Assembly: GCA_964016885.1 (NCBI GenBank) | Contig: OZ024743.1 | Coordinates: forward strand, 120,284,287 to 120,348,286 | Reading direction: 5' to 3' | Length of the DNA: 64,000 nt | DNA from: Eledone cirrhosa | Lineage: Eukaryota; Mollusca; Cephalopoda; Octopoda; Eledonidae | The notes under the pieces: generated by a model | What the model was told of the DNA's origin: nothing | What the model saw: the letters and a program-made list of their open reading frames with translations, nothing else | Database searches by the model: none | Shown: piece by piece, positions 45,693 to 57,084 of the stretch | Layout of the letters: each line of letters starts with the position of its first letter | Numbering within the stretch: the first letter of the stretch is position 1 | Made by a program: the position numbers and the translations under genes

Positions 45693-46932
45693 CCTTGAAT
45701 CTCAGTCATTGATGTTGGTTAACTGGAAAGTCCGTTGGATTGAATATCAAGCCACTACCTGCAGCCTCAGATATTCAGGACGTATCGGAGGGTTCTTGCC
45801 GTTCCAAGCAAGCATGCCTTTTGAAGCGTTCCAAAAAGCGTGAAGGGGCCGATTTTCTTTAACCATCCCTGGAAACCTTTGGAGATAGTCCCCAGTGCGC
45901 CTATGACAATCGGGATCACTTTGACTTCATGGCAGTTCCAAATCCTTTTCACCTCCCACTTTAGGTCCTGGTATCGGTTAATTTTCTCCCTCTCCTTCTC
46001 TTGCACTCTCGTGTCGAACGGGCAGGCCACATCCACAATCAGGCACGATCTTTTTTCTTTGTCCACAACCACCAGGTCAGGTCTATTGTGTTCCAGTTTT
46101 TTGTCCGTCTGTATCCTAAAATCCCACAACACCTTCACCTGACTGTTCTCCATCACCGCCTCTGGCCTATGCTCATACCATTTCTCAGAATGTGGTAGAT
46201 TGTTTACTTTGCACAGGTGCCAGTGGATCACCCTGCCCATCACATCGTGTCTCCAGCCCTTATAGTGGGTCTGGGCTAGGTGTTTACACTCGGACACAAT
46301 GTGAGCCACAGTCTCCTCTCTCTCTCCACAGATCCTGCACAGTGGGCTAGCCTCCTCCTTGTAGATATGGTGCTTCAACCACTTCGTTTTGAGGGCCTGC
46401 TCCTGCGCAGCCATTAGCATTCCTTCTGTAGCCTTTTTGAGGTCTCCTCTTCTCAACCAGTTCCATGTCTGTGGATCTCTAAATTCAGTTTTCTCAAAGA
46501 AGGTACTATGAAGGGATTTTCCCTTAAGGCTGCTCTTCCTCCTTGATGTTATTTCCTCCTTGGGTATCCCCTGGCCTACTGTCCCCTCCTTCAGTACAGC
46601 TCTGAGCATTGGCTCCTTACTATAGGTCACGTATTTGTATAGGTTGTTTTTCTCCATCTGAACACAGTCCTCTATGCTGATAAGACCTCTTCCACCCTCA
46701 GATCTCCTTAGGTAGAGTCTATCGACATCACTCCTCTTGTGGAACATGTTGTAGATAGTCAATAGCTTCCTAGTCTTCCTATCCATTTCTTTTTGTTCAG
46801 CAACATTCCATCTCAGAATTCCCGCACTGTACCTAATAATAGACACAGCTCGGGAATTTACTGCGCTTATGGCATTTCTGCTGTTCAGATGTGACTTCAA
46901 TACGCTCCTTACTCTCCGAATGTATTCAGTTC
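45693..46932 (-). mobile_element. R4/Dong-like LINE family 1, copy b (3' 1.24 kb)
   Basis: Frame 46900-45767 (377 codons) is open and matches the C-terminal part of copy c almost base for base (for example GQGIPKEE against GQGISKEE). It holds the thumb region (RKLLTIYNMFHKRSDVDRLY), a CCHC knuckle (C-x2-C, then H and C: LCRICGEREETVAHIVSEC), and the restriction-like endonuclease (RPDLVVVD..CLIVDVACPFD). 5'-truncated at a (TTA)n tract. Confidence 0.92.

Positions 46933-46968
<36 letters not shown>
46933..46968. repeat. (TTA)n tract 4
   Basis: Lies between the 5' end of copy b and the 5' end of the Tx1-like LINE. Confidence 0.95.
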
Positions 46969-47164
46969 GGCGACCTACGTAGTAAATCGTATCATCGTGA
47001 GCTCCGCAAAGGTTTGTTATTTTCAGTTGTTTAATATTGCCATTCATGGAAAATTTTTATTGTTAACATTGATTTCTGAAAAGGACACTCAAAAATATTG
47101 GGGCCTTGAGCCCCAAATTTAAACTTTTTATAATTATCAAACAAAACTTTTTCTTTAAAAAATA

Positions 47165-49030
47165 ATGGATGACTCAGATTCACTCCTTCCTCACAATCCA
47201 ACACCTCACACCGACACCACAATTGTAAATATTGCTACGTTTGCCAACACTGGAATTGTAAGCAGTAGCAATATTTTAAATTTGTCTCAGGCAGACGTTC
47301 ATTTCCCGCCATTACCAATGACTGCAGGTGTTAAAGCCGCCACCACCACCACCAGCACCGCGACATCCCCCCCCCCCCCCCACCACCACCACAACGACAA
47401 CAGAAACAAAAGAAAAAAATAAATTAACTCATGATATCGAAATGAATTCAACCAAAATGAACTCTTCCACACCGAACACCACTGACGCCACCACCACCAC
47501 AACTGAAACTAAAATTAACAATAGCAAAAATAACGATAATATCAACAGCAACAATGAAATTAAGAAAACTACCCTGAGTTTTGCTAGAGTAGCAAAAACG
47601 TGCGAAGCGATCCAGGTAACTCAGGAAGAATTAGACGAAGCCAAAGGAATAGTAAAGAAAGATGGGTACAGGGTCAGCCTCACTCCCCACCCATTTGGTA
47701 CATGTGTGGGCAAAAAAAACCCCACATCAGACGTAGGCAGAAGTATGGAACCGTGGATGTGTTCTTTGAAACACCAGAGGAGGCCAGAGAACACTCCATG
47801 GCCCCATTAAGAAGTGACGACTTCACACTCGTCCCAAGCTATTGTGGCCAGAGACTCGTGAAGATCAAGGTGACCCACGTTCCACCGGCCATCGAAATTC
47901 CCTGGCTAATGGCTGCCGTCCTCGCCGGCATCGAGGCCAACACCAAAATAATAGAAATAGCAAAAGAAAAGCAGGAGAACTGGTCCGGATCTGGGTTGGA
48001 GCTCCTGATCCAAGCGGACGATAAAAGCATTGAGGAGATCCCAGAGGTAATAGACCTCACTGATGGCAGCCACCTCACCGTAATCGTCGGGGGCAGAAGA
48101 CCTAGGTGTGTCGTTTGTGGTGAAGGAACCCACCTAAGGGCTTTCTACCCTCAGGCTAAAAGGTTGAGGCCACCTCTCTTACCCACCCCAGTGACTCAAC
48201 CATCAACACCACTAGCAGCAGAAATAGCAGCAACAACTGTAGCAGCAACAACAGAAGCAACTGTAACAGCAACAACCCCACCAACAGTAGCAAAACCAAC
48301 ACCACCACCACACAACGCCCCAGAACTAGCACCAGCGCCTACACCATCCACCACGCCACAACCAAAACCAACGCCTGTGGAGGATTTTACACTCCCCGGC
48401 TTATCGCAACTGGAGACAGATTGTGACGACGAGGAGTGGGAAACGGTATCAGGAAAAAAGAAAAAAAAAAAGAAACCAAAAAAAGAAAAAAAATCTCTTC
48501 CTTCCCCCTCAAAAAACAAAATACAGAGGGAAACAAATAAATTATCGAACAAGAAAGTTAAGACAGATATGCCACCATCCACACCAGCATCATCAACCCC
48601 ATCACCACAAACATCAACACCATCACCATCATTAACCCCAACACCACCATCACCAACACCACAAAAGTCACCAAAAAGCGTAACAGAAACAAACCCACAA
48701 CAAACGCAAACAAAACAAAACAACCAAAACGATACACACTACACAGCATTAAATTTGAACAACAAGCAATTATTGCACTACATGCAACACAACACCAGCA
48801 TCACAGAAAAAGACTACATAACAACCCCAAAGTTCACACCACCTCCACACATACAAATCACTCGCATCACACAGAAAACGTACACGACACTAAAACAAAA
48901 ATTCCCCAAAGATATCGGAGACTTCCGACAAACACTCTCCAGGAGGAATTATAAGGACATCCTTCCGGAGGAGGCCACAAGCAGTGAAAAGGATGGACAA
49001 ACCATCCTTCCTCTACGAGAAGTAAGGTAA
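47165..49030 (+). pseudogene. Tx1-like LINE ORF1 with frameshifts
   Basis: Starts ATG at 47165. A C11-type run near 47370 shifts the frame, and another shift near 47740 returns to the first frame, which stays open to 49030. The middle (47740-48100) resembles an RRM-like nucleic-acid-binding fold. Then comes a degraded zinc knuckle CVVCGEGTHLRAF, whose last Cys is Phe. A long Pro/Thr/Ala-rich and Lys-rich tail follows. ORF1 proteins package LINE RNA. Confidence 0.7.
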
Positions 49031-49064
49031 GTGGTTTTTCCCATCTTTTCCACTCCATTTCAAC

Positions 49065-49789
49065 ATGACCTCACTCAGAATAGGCAGCATAAATGCGCGT
49101 GGTTGGGGTCGCCATGGAAGCAGGGCCACCTGCTCAACGACCACAGGTCACTAAACATAGATGTAGTGGCCATCAGCGAAACCAGAATCTCCGAAGCACG
49201 GGCCTTCTCACCGATCTTCGGCGGCTACGATGTGTACGCATCTCCCAGCCGTCCGGGATCGGGTGGGGTGGGGGTGGGGTGGGGGTGGGGGTGGAGGGGG
49301 GAGGGGGGAGGAATTGCTGTGCTTTTTCGGAGAGGTTTGGATTTCGCCATACGGGCCATCTTCCTGGACCCAGAAGGTAAGTTGGTGGTGCTAGACGTGA
49401 CCAGCGGAGACGGGCAAGCTATCAGGCTAGTGGCCGTCTATGCCCCGACAGGAGCAGGGCGGCCTGATTTCTTCCGGCGTCTGGAGACCTTTCTTGGAAC
49501 GTCCCGCTCTTTAGTGTTAGTGGGCGACTGGAACGGGATCTTAGATGCACGCTGGGACTGTGTGGGATTAGCGGATAGGGGAGGAGGGTGCAAGAGCCTC
49601 ACCAACCTGCTCAGGCGTTTTGAACTGTCTGACAGGTACCGATTGGATTTCCCGAATGTGCCAATGTGGACTCGGACAAATCGCATAGGGTCATCCAGAT
49701 CATATCTAGATAGAGTATTTTGTAGAGAAATAGATAGGTCTAGGATAGGCTGTCCACAATTCAAGATAGTCAGCTACACGGACCAATAG
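49065..49789 (+). pseudogene. Tx1-like LINE apurinic-type endonuclease
   Basis: ATG at 49065 begins MTSLRIGSINARGW; the frame then shifts and continues as LNIDVVAISETRISEA, VAVYAPTGAGRPDFF, LVGDWNGILDARWD and SSRSYLDRVF. These are the conserved strands and catalytic Glu and Asp-containing loops of APE-type LINE endonucleases. A G-rich expansion at 49258-49312 adds Gly/Val/Trp repeats without closing the frame. Confidence 0.8.
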
Positions 49790-51505
49790 AGCAGAGGGAG
49801 AATTAGTTAGAAAATTAGACGAGGCGCTTAGCAAAGGCATCGCGACCGACGTACTTGCGGCGAAATTGGCCCTTGACCAATTCTTCAATGCAAAGCACGA
49901 AGGCTGCGTTGTCAGAGCTAGGGTGCGTGCTCTCAGACACGAGGGAACGAAAGCCGTTCAATAGGCCCGAGTGGCGGAGGCGCGTCGTGGAAACAAAGCC
50001 ACGATCCGGTCTTTGGTTGACCACGACGGGCGCATGCTACTCGATCCCGGGCAAATGTGTGAAGCTTTTCAGCGACACTTCCCTCAGTTGTTCGGGGGCA
50101 GCGGCGGGCTGGATCGTGGGATGGACTTTAGTGTCTACCTCGACGGACTGCCCCGGCTCTTGGCCACTTGGCCAAACACATCAAGGTGATCGGCACTACA
50201 CTAAGAGAATACGAAGCGGTGACAGGAGCAATGATCAGCCAGGAAAAGTCAGTGGGCCTGCAGCTCGGCACCTGGAGAGGCAGGTCCATGCCGTCCAACA
50301 GCGTCGTCGGGCGCTGGACGGAGGGACCAGTTAAATTGCTCGAGGTCTGGTTCGGTCCGCATCTCCAGACGGACAAAAACTGGGACGAGGTGACGAGCCG
50401 GGTGGCTTCTCTCACCCAGAAATGGGCTGAGAGGAAGCTATCCCTGAAAGGTCGAGCGGAGGTGGCTAATGCGTATATCGCGTCCGTCATCTACTACCGC
50501 CTGACCATCGTACCTTGTCCTAAGCCCCGCCTGACTGCGCGGGAGCGTTTGCTCTTTCGCTTTTTGTGGAAGGGACGCGCTCCGATGGTCAGGCGGTCCA
50601 TCTGCTGTCAACACCCGCTACGTGGAGGGCTGGGAATGCCGTGGCTGATGATGCGCAGACACGCGCTCAGGCTACGACATCTCCACCTCTTCCTCGACGG
50701 CGATCAGGTGTGGTCTCCGTTTGCTAGACGCGTCTTTCCCCAGCTCATCTCCTCGACGGAGCTGCAGTCCTGGGTCAAGCGAAGACCGAGAGAGAGCGCT
50801 TGGAGACTGGAATGTCTTCAGGCGCTCACAGCCCTCGACCAATCGGGCAATGTGATCGGTGGAAACTCCACCTTGGCGTTCTAAAGAGGATTAGTGGAGG
50901 GGAAGAGCGACGACATACTTGGGAAAACTCTAGGCGTCGACGAAAATCAATTAGCTAATCTCTTCGGAAGAACTTTCGGGCTGGGGCCTATGGACAACTT
51001 CCAGAAATCCCTGACCTGGAAGTGCTACCGAGGAGCTTTGCCAGTTCGGGATAAACTATACAGGCATGGAGGTGCCGTCTGCCGGGCATGTCCGAGATGC
51101 GCGCAGGGCGACGAAACCGTCCTGCACGCACTCGTCCAGTGTCCGAGCATTGCTGACTTGAGGGTTTATGTCGAACACCTGCTGTCGCGTGTAGGACGGA
51201 TCCAGCTATCAGCTGAGTCCATCGTGAGGATTGCCCCGCCCTCTTCCTTTAGCCGGGAAGGGCAGGCAGTTTTTATCTGTCTGGTGGCCATGGCGAAAGA
51301 GATAGTATGGTGGACACGTTTGAAAGGGCTGAAGACGAGCACTTACCTCTTCGGTGATGCCCTGATTAACTTTTTCAAATTTCATTTAAAAAGGAAAATC
51401 AGGGTAGAAAGGGAAGTGCTCTCTTCCCAGCATTTTGTTGAAAGATGGGTGAGAGAGGCAAGAATAGCCCGAGTGAATGGGCCTACTCTGAGTATGTGTC
51501 TGTAA
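49790..51505 (+). pseudogene. Tx1-like LINE ORF2 remainder, RT core missing
   Basis: Pre-RT coil region to about 50160 (GRMLLDPGQMCEAFQRHFPQ, YLDGLPRL) is joined directly to HIKVIGTTLREYEAVTGA. The latter normally follows the YADD box. Then LKGRAEVANAYIASVIYYR, LWKGRAPMVRRS and, from 50894, a Cys-rich C-terminus (CRACPRCAQGDETVLHALVQC-type). The last frame ends at 51505. Confidence 0.8.
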
Positions 51506-51625
51506 ATTAAAAGTGGAACACTGGGAGAGGGCACTTGCCCTGGTGGTCAGGGTCACTGTGGCTTTTTAATGGGGATGTCCCTCGGAAGTCTCCCCCCTAT
51601 TGGGGAATTTTTTCATTGTTCTATT

Positions 51626-51869
51626 ATTACATCCTCTGTTTCTTGTTTTTTACACGCAGAAATGCCCATTTGTACCGTCCTGTATTGTCCTGTACTGTCC
51701 TTAATGTCTACTTTATGTAAACCCTTGTGGTTAATAAAGAAATCATTATTACATCCTGTGTTTCTTGTTTTTTACACGCAGAAATGCCCATTTGTACCGC
51801 CCTGTATTGTCCTGTACTGTCCTTAATGTCTACTTTATGTAAACCCTTGTGTTTAATAAAGAAAGCCTT
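51626..51869 (+). repeat. 122-bp direct duplication in Tx1-like 3' UTR
   Basis: attacatcctstgtttcttg starts at 51626 and again at 51748; each unit ends with an AATAAAGAAA poly(A)-type signal. A third AATAAA lies at about 51962. Confidence 0.9.
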
Positions 51870-51972
51870 ATTATTGCCATTGTGCACTTTTACTCGACCT
51901 TATTGTAAACCCCCACTGTCCCTGTCTTTTTATTGTCCCCTACATGTCGGCCCTTGTGGCTAATAAATGAAA

Positions 51973-51974
<2 letters not shown>

Positions 51975-52016
<42 letters not shown>

Positions 52017-52028
52017 GTTATTGTTATT
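51975..52028. repeat. (TTA)n tract 5
   Basis: Joins the 3' end of the Tx1-like LINE to the 3' end of copy c, which lies in the opposite orientation. Confidence 0.95.
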
Positions 52029-52102
52029 CCTTGAATCTCAGTCATTGATGTTGGTTAACTGGAAAGTCCGTTGGATTGAATATCAAGCCACTACCTGCAG
52101 CT

Positions 52103-55100
52103 TCAGATATTCAGGACGTATCGGAGGGTTCTTGCCGTTCCAAGCAAGCATGCCTTTTGAAGCGTTCCAAAAAGCGTGAAGGGGCCGATTTTCTTTAACC
52201 ATCCCTGGAAACCTTTGGAGATAGTCCCCAGTGCGCCTATGACAATCGGGATCACTTTGACTTCATGGCAGTTCCAAATCCTTTTCACCTCCCACTTTAG
52301 GTCCTGGTATCGGTTAATTTTCTCCCTCTCCTTCTCTTGCACTCTCGTGTCGAACGGGCAGGCCACATCCACAATCAGGCACGATCTTTTTTCTTTGTCC
52401 ACAACCACCAGGTCAGGTCTATTGTGTTCCAGTTTTTTGTCCGTCTGTATCCTAAAATCCCACAGCACCTTCACCTGACTGTTCTCCATCACCGCCTCTG
52501 GCCTATGCTCATACCATTTCTCAGAATGTGGTAGATTGTTTACTTTGCACAGGTGCCAGTGGATCACCCTGCCCATCACATCGTGTCTCCAGCCCTTATA
52601 GTGGGTCTGGGCTAGGTGTTTACACTCGGACACAATGTGAGCCACAGTCTCCTCTCTCTCTCCACAGATCCTGCACAGTGGGCTAGCCTCCTCCTTGTAG
52701 ATATGGTGCTTCAACCACTTCGTTTTGAGGGCCTGCTCCTGCGCAGCCATTAGCATTCCTTCTGTAGCCTTTTTGAGGTCTCCTCTTCTCAACCAGTTCC
52801 ATGTCTGTGGATCTCTAAATTCAGTTTTCTCAAAGAAGGTACTATGAAGGGATTTTCCCTTAAGGCTGCTCTTCCTCCTTGATGTTATTTCCTCCTTGGA
52901 TATCCCCTGGCCTACTGTCCCCTCCTTCAGTACAGCTCTGAGCATTGGCTCCTTACTATAGGTCACGTATTTGTATAGGTTGTTTTTCTCCATCTGAACA
53001 CAGTCCTCTATGCTGATAAGACCCCTTCCACCCTCAGATCTCCTTAGGTAGAGTCTATCGACATCACTCCTCTTGTGGAACATGTTGTAGATAGTCAATA
53101 GCTTCCTAGTCTTCCTATCCATTTCTTTTTGTTCAGCAACATTCCATCTCAGAATTCCCGCACTGTACCTAATAATAGACACAGCTCGGGAATTTACTGC
53201 GCTTATGGCATTTCTGCTGTTCAGATGTGACTTCAATACGCTCCTTACTCTCCGAATGTATTCAGTTCTTAACAATTCCTTCATTTTTTTGTTCTTTATG
53301 CCATCAGCCTCCAGAACGCCCAAATACTTGTATCCTTCCTCAGAGTCAATATCCTTTATCATCTCACCTGTTGGTATCTGGATCCCGTTACTTCTGCTCA
53401 ACCTACCCCTCCTCATCACAATGACTCCACATTTACCAATACCAAACTGCATACATATATCACTGCTGAAAATACGGACAGTGTCAACAAGCACATCCAA
53501 CTCCTTCTCACTTTTCCCGAAGAGCTTAAGATCGTCCATGAAGAGGAGGTGATTGATGGTAAGCTCTCCCCTTCCCAACTTGTATCCTGCTCTCACTTTT
53601 CGCAGCATAATGGTCAAGGGCATCAGGGCAAGGACAAACAACAGAGGGGACAGGCTATCTCCCTGGAAGATACCTCTCTTTTGATCTTCACGCTTCCCAA
53701 GGATACTCCAGTTGATGTCAACTCTGTCTCCCAGGACCCCATACTCCTGCCCAGCAACTGTCTGATGTTATCTGCCACCCTGAAGATCTCCAGGCTTTTG
53801 GTGATCCAGGAATGAGGCACCATGTCAAATGCCTTTCTGTAGTCTATCCATCCCATGGCAAGATCAGTGTGTCTCCTCCTGCAATTCCCCATTACCATCT
53901 TATCAATAAGCAACTGGTCCTTTGTACCACGTGACTTCTTTCGGCATCCTTTCTGTTCGTCCGGCAACAAGTTGTTTGTGTGGAGGTGATGGTAGATTTC
54001 CTCAGACACAATGCTCGTCAACAGTTTCCACATTACGGGCAGACATGTGATAGGTCTATAGTTGGTAACATCATTACCCTTGATTCGGTCTTTCATTATC
54101 AGAACTGTGGTACCTTTTGTCAACCACTCTGGCACCTCACCCGACACCAAGCAGTCATTGAACATGGCCGTCAGCTTCGGGTGGAGGGATGTTAAATGTT
54201 TAATCCAATACCCCTGCACACCATCTGGGCCTGGTGATTTCCAGTTGGTTAGTTTTTTGGCTTGCCCCTTAAGAGTTTCAACTGTGATACTCAAATCAGT
54301 CTGTTGTTGTGCCTGCTCACCGATCTCCCTCTGTACTGTCTCAATCCACCCTGCCTGGGCATTGTGTCTAACATCCTGCTCCCATATTCCTCTCCAGAAT
54401 GTTTTAGCTTGTTCCGCCCCAGGGATCAAGTCGTTGCCTCTTTCTTTCCCCTCAAGCTGTCCAAACAGCATCTTCTGGTTGTTGTCGAACATGCGGTTCT
54501 GTTTATACTGACTGACTCTGTTCTCGTATCGCCTGATTTTGGCACTCTTTGCTACAATGCGTTGCTTCAATTCCTCTATGATAATATTTAGCTTTTTACT
54601 CCTAGTTTTGTATTTTATTTCCAGTCTATTTTTAGTGCCTATGTTTTTTAGTGTCCCATTCAGTAGTGACTCAAGCTTTCCTATGTCATTTCTCATTTCC
54701 CCGATTTGCCCACTCAGTCACTTCTTCCACCACGGCTCTGCTCTTTCTTGTCTGTTGTTTCCTCTCGCTTTTATACCAAGTAGTTTCCTCACCGTATTTG
54801 CTGTTGCTTTGAGGATATTGTTGCACTGGTGAAGACTCCTCGCCTCAAGGTATGGGATGACTTTGTTTACCTTAGCTGTTGTTTCTTTTAACTTTTTCCT
54901 GTCTACAAATCTTAGGTTCATAGGTCTCCCACTATCATTGTTCAACTCATCTACCACTAAATTTAGGATGTCAACCGAATCTTGTCCTAGCCCGTCAGCA
55001 TTCATCTCCTCAGTGGCCGTATCTCTGTTCCAGGTATTATTTATCTCAGTATTCAGATCATTGTCTGCTTCGGGTGGTTCCTCCGTTCTCAGGACCTCCT

Positions 55101-55497
55101 CACCTTCATTTCCCGCCGGCTCGCTTGTCTGGCATACTACACCCGCCATCTCCAAGCCATTCTCTCTGCTCAGTTCCTCCAGTTCCAGCTCGCTTATCCA
55201 CCCATTAGTTCTTATTACCCGAGCCTGACCGGCCAATTTTTGTTCATCTAATTTAAATAAACCAATCTCGTTCCAGATGTTATGCATCCGTCTCCTGTAG
55301 CCCCTCTCCTTGGGGTTACTTTTCAGGTAGCATTGCATAACAGTTCTATTCAATTCTTTCGTCCAGTTGGTTCTGGCCCCTTTCCTTCTTCTTCTTCCTC
55401 CAACATCAGCAGTATTTGGTTGACAGTCAGGTTCCTGCTGCTGAGCCAGGGGGCACCTGTTGGGTGAGAGTCTGTCACATGACGTTCTAGTCTCCAT
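52103..55497 (-). pseudogene. Family 1 R4-like LINE ORF (one stop, one frameshift)
   Basis: Frame 55497-54718 (259 codons) starts ATG and includes a basic segment GGRRRRKGARTNWTKELNR. A TGA at 54720-54718 interrupts it, and the same frame continues to 53623: RT fingers NYRPITCLPVMWKLL, QKGCRKKSRGTKDQLL, GWIDYRKAFDMV. A frameshift near 53660 moves to frame 53641-52103, with catalytic FMDDLKLFGKS, thumb, CCHC knuckle and the restriction-like endonuclease (RPDLVVVD, VDVACPFD). Only two lesions in about 3.4 kb indicate a young copy. A close intact relative is probably elsewhere in the genome. Confidence 0.88.
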
Positions 55498-56078
55498 TTC
55501 ACCGTTATTCGAACTGTTTATGTTCGATATTTAAACACTCTTATCGAGGATTGGCGAATGTATGTTTACATAGCCATCTGTGGATCCGCCATCCCACTTG
55601 GCCCTTGTGTGGCATTATCACCACGCTGTATACGGACACACATAAAAAAACAAACACACGGGCAGAAAGGGCCCCAAAAATGAATAAGCATAAGTTTCAT
55701 TGTAATGTAGTATTCGAATGTCTGACTTAGTTTTTGTTTTTTAAGTTTTACTTTTTCCCCCCTCTTCTTCTCTGTCCGTCCGCCTGCTTCTCTCTTCATT
55801 CTTATTTTCTTTACGTTTTTGGGGTTTCTTTTTTTGTTTTTGTTTTTCTCTGTTTGTTTTTCTCGTTTTTTGCTGTTGTTGCTGTGCTGCTGTGGTTTTG
55901 TTGTTTGTTTTTTCTTTTTTCTTTTGAGTCTATCTATATATTTTGATGCCTTCCTCTTTGTTAGTAGTAGGAATTCTATAATGTGGAAGTGGCAGCCAGC
56001 AGAGACTGGCGGCGTTGGCGATACTGAGACAGTGGTGGTGGTGATGTCGATACCGAGGCAGTGGTGGCGGTGATGCGA

Positions 56079-56732
56079 CCGTATTACTGTAGTGATGGTG
56101 CTGTAGCGGTGGCAGCAGCAGTGAAGGAGTCAAGGGGTGGTGGCGGCGGTGATGGGATAGTGGTGGTAATGATGGCCGCAGTGAGCGGTGGCGGTGAAGG
56201 TGAAAATGCTGTTGTGTTTAGTGTACACAGATGATGGGGTGGGTGGTGTATCTAGTTTCTGGTGTTGGTGAGTTTAGCTGTCCTATATAGTGTAGCCAGA
56301 GGAGAGGAGGGGGGGGGGTTCTTCTTCTTCCATTTATAGCCATTTTATTTTTTTTTTTTTTTGGATATACAGTGTACAATACAAAGTTGAATATTTGAAT
56401 ATTTGAGCCGTATTACTGTAGTGATGGTGCTGTAGCGGTGGCAGCAGCAGTGAAGGAGTCAAGGGGTGGTGGCGGCGGCGATGGGATAGTGGTGGTAATG
56501 ATGGCCGTAGTGAGCGGTGGCGGTGAAGGTGAAAATGCTGTTGTGTTTAGTGTACACAGATGATGGGGTGGGTGGTGTATCTAGTTTCTGGTGTTGGTGA
56601 GTTTAGCTGTCCTATATAGTGTAGCCAGAGGAGAGGAGGGGGGGGGGGGGGGTTCTTCTTCTTCCATTTATAGCCATTTTTTTTTTTGGATATACAGTGT
56701 ACAATACAAAGTTGAATATTTGAATATTTGAG
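56079..56732 (-). repeat. Two 329-bp repeats in 5' UTR of copy c
   Basis: ccgtattactgtagtgatgg begins at 56079 and again at 56408, and the two units are nearly identical apart from run lengths (G run, T run). They lie upstream of the ORF in element orientation, where promoter repeats are found in some LINEs. Confidence 0.85.
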
Positions 56733-56899
56733 TCTTATACCAATATATTTTGGGTCCGAATTTTTTTGGGCTCAAGCCGGGTGCTTTACGTAGCATTTGT
56801 ACTAAGAGTTGTTATTTCACAAATGATTTAAATATGTTAAAAATTCAAAACTTACGGGAGCGATTTCATGACCTCCGTCACCTCGTGCGTCTTCTTCCC

Positions 56900-56931
<32 letters not shown>

Positions 56932-56964
56932 TTTATATTTACTATTATTATTATTATTTATATT
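56900..56964. repeat. (TTA)n tract 6
   Basis: High-coordinate boundary of copy c; grades into T-rich sequence up to about 57020. Confidence 0.9.
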
Positions 56965-57084
56965 TTTTTTAATTATTATTTATATTTTTTTTTTTTTACT
57001 TTTACACTTTTAACCTTTAAACTTTTAAATAACTTTTTTTCAAATGTTTAATTGCATCTTTCTACCTATTTTACCTGGTTATGA

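Larger units (their letters stand above)
46969..51974 (+). mobile_element. Tx1-like LINE, nearly full length but RT core deleted
   Basis: Order: 5' UTR (46969-47164), ORF1 (47165-49030), endonuclease (49065-49789), pre-RT segment (49790-50160), post-RT segment (50168-51505), 3' UTR. The pieces match the layout of the Tx1 group of L1-type LINEs. The expected fingers, palm and YADD box are missing at about 50160. The element cannot be autonomous. (TTA)n bounds both ends. Confidence 0.85.
52029..56899 (-). mobile_element. R4/Dong-like LINE family 1, copy c, full length
   Basis: About 4.87 kb on the minus strand: 5' UTR 56899-55498 with two 329-bp repeats, coding region 55497-52103, and a short 3' UTR ending at (TTA)n. 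It shares about 1.24 kb with copy b at near identity. (TTA)n on both sides implies insertion into that microsatellite, as known for Dong elements and TAA repeats. Confidence 0.85.

Noticed and set aside
48196..48749. Gly/Val/Asp-rich minus-strand ORF of 175 codons
   Set aside because: Complement of the Pro/Thr-rich tail of ORF1; low-complexity shadow.
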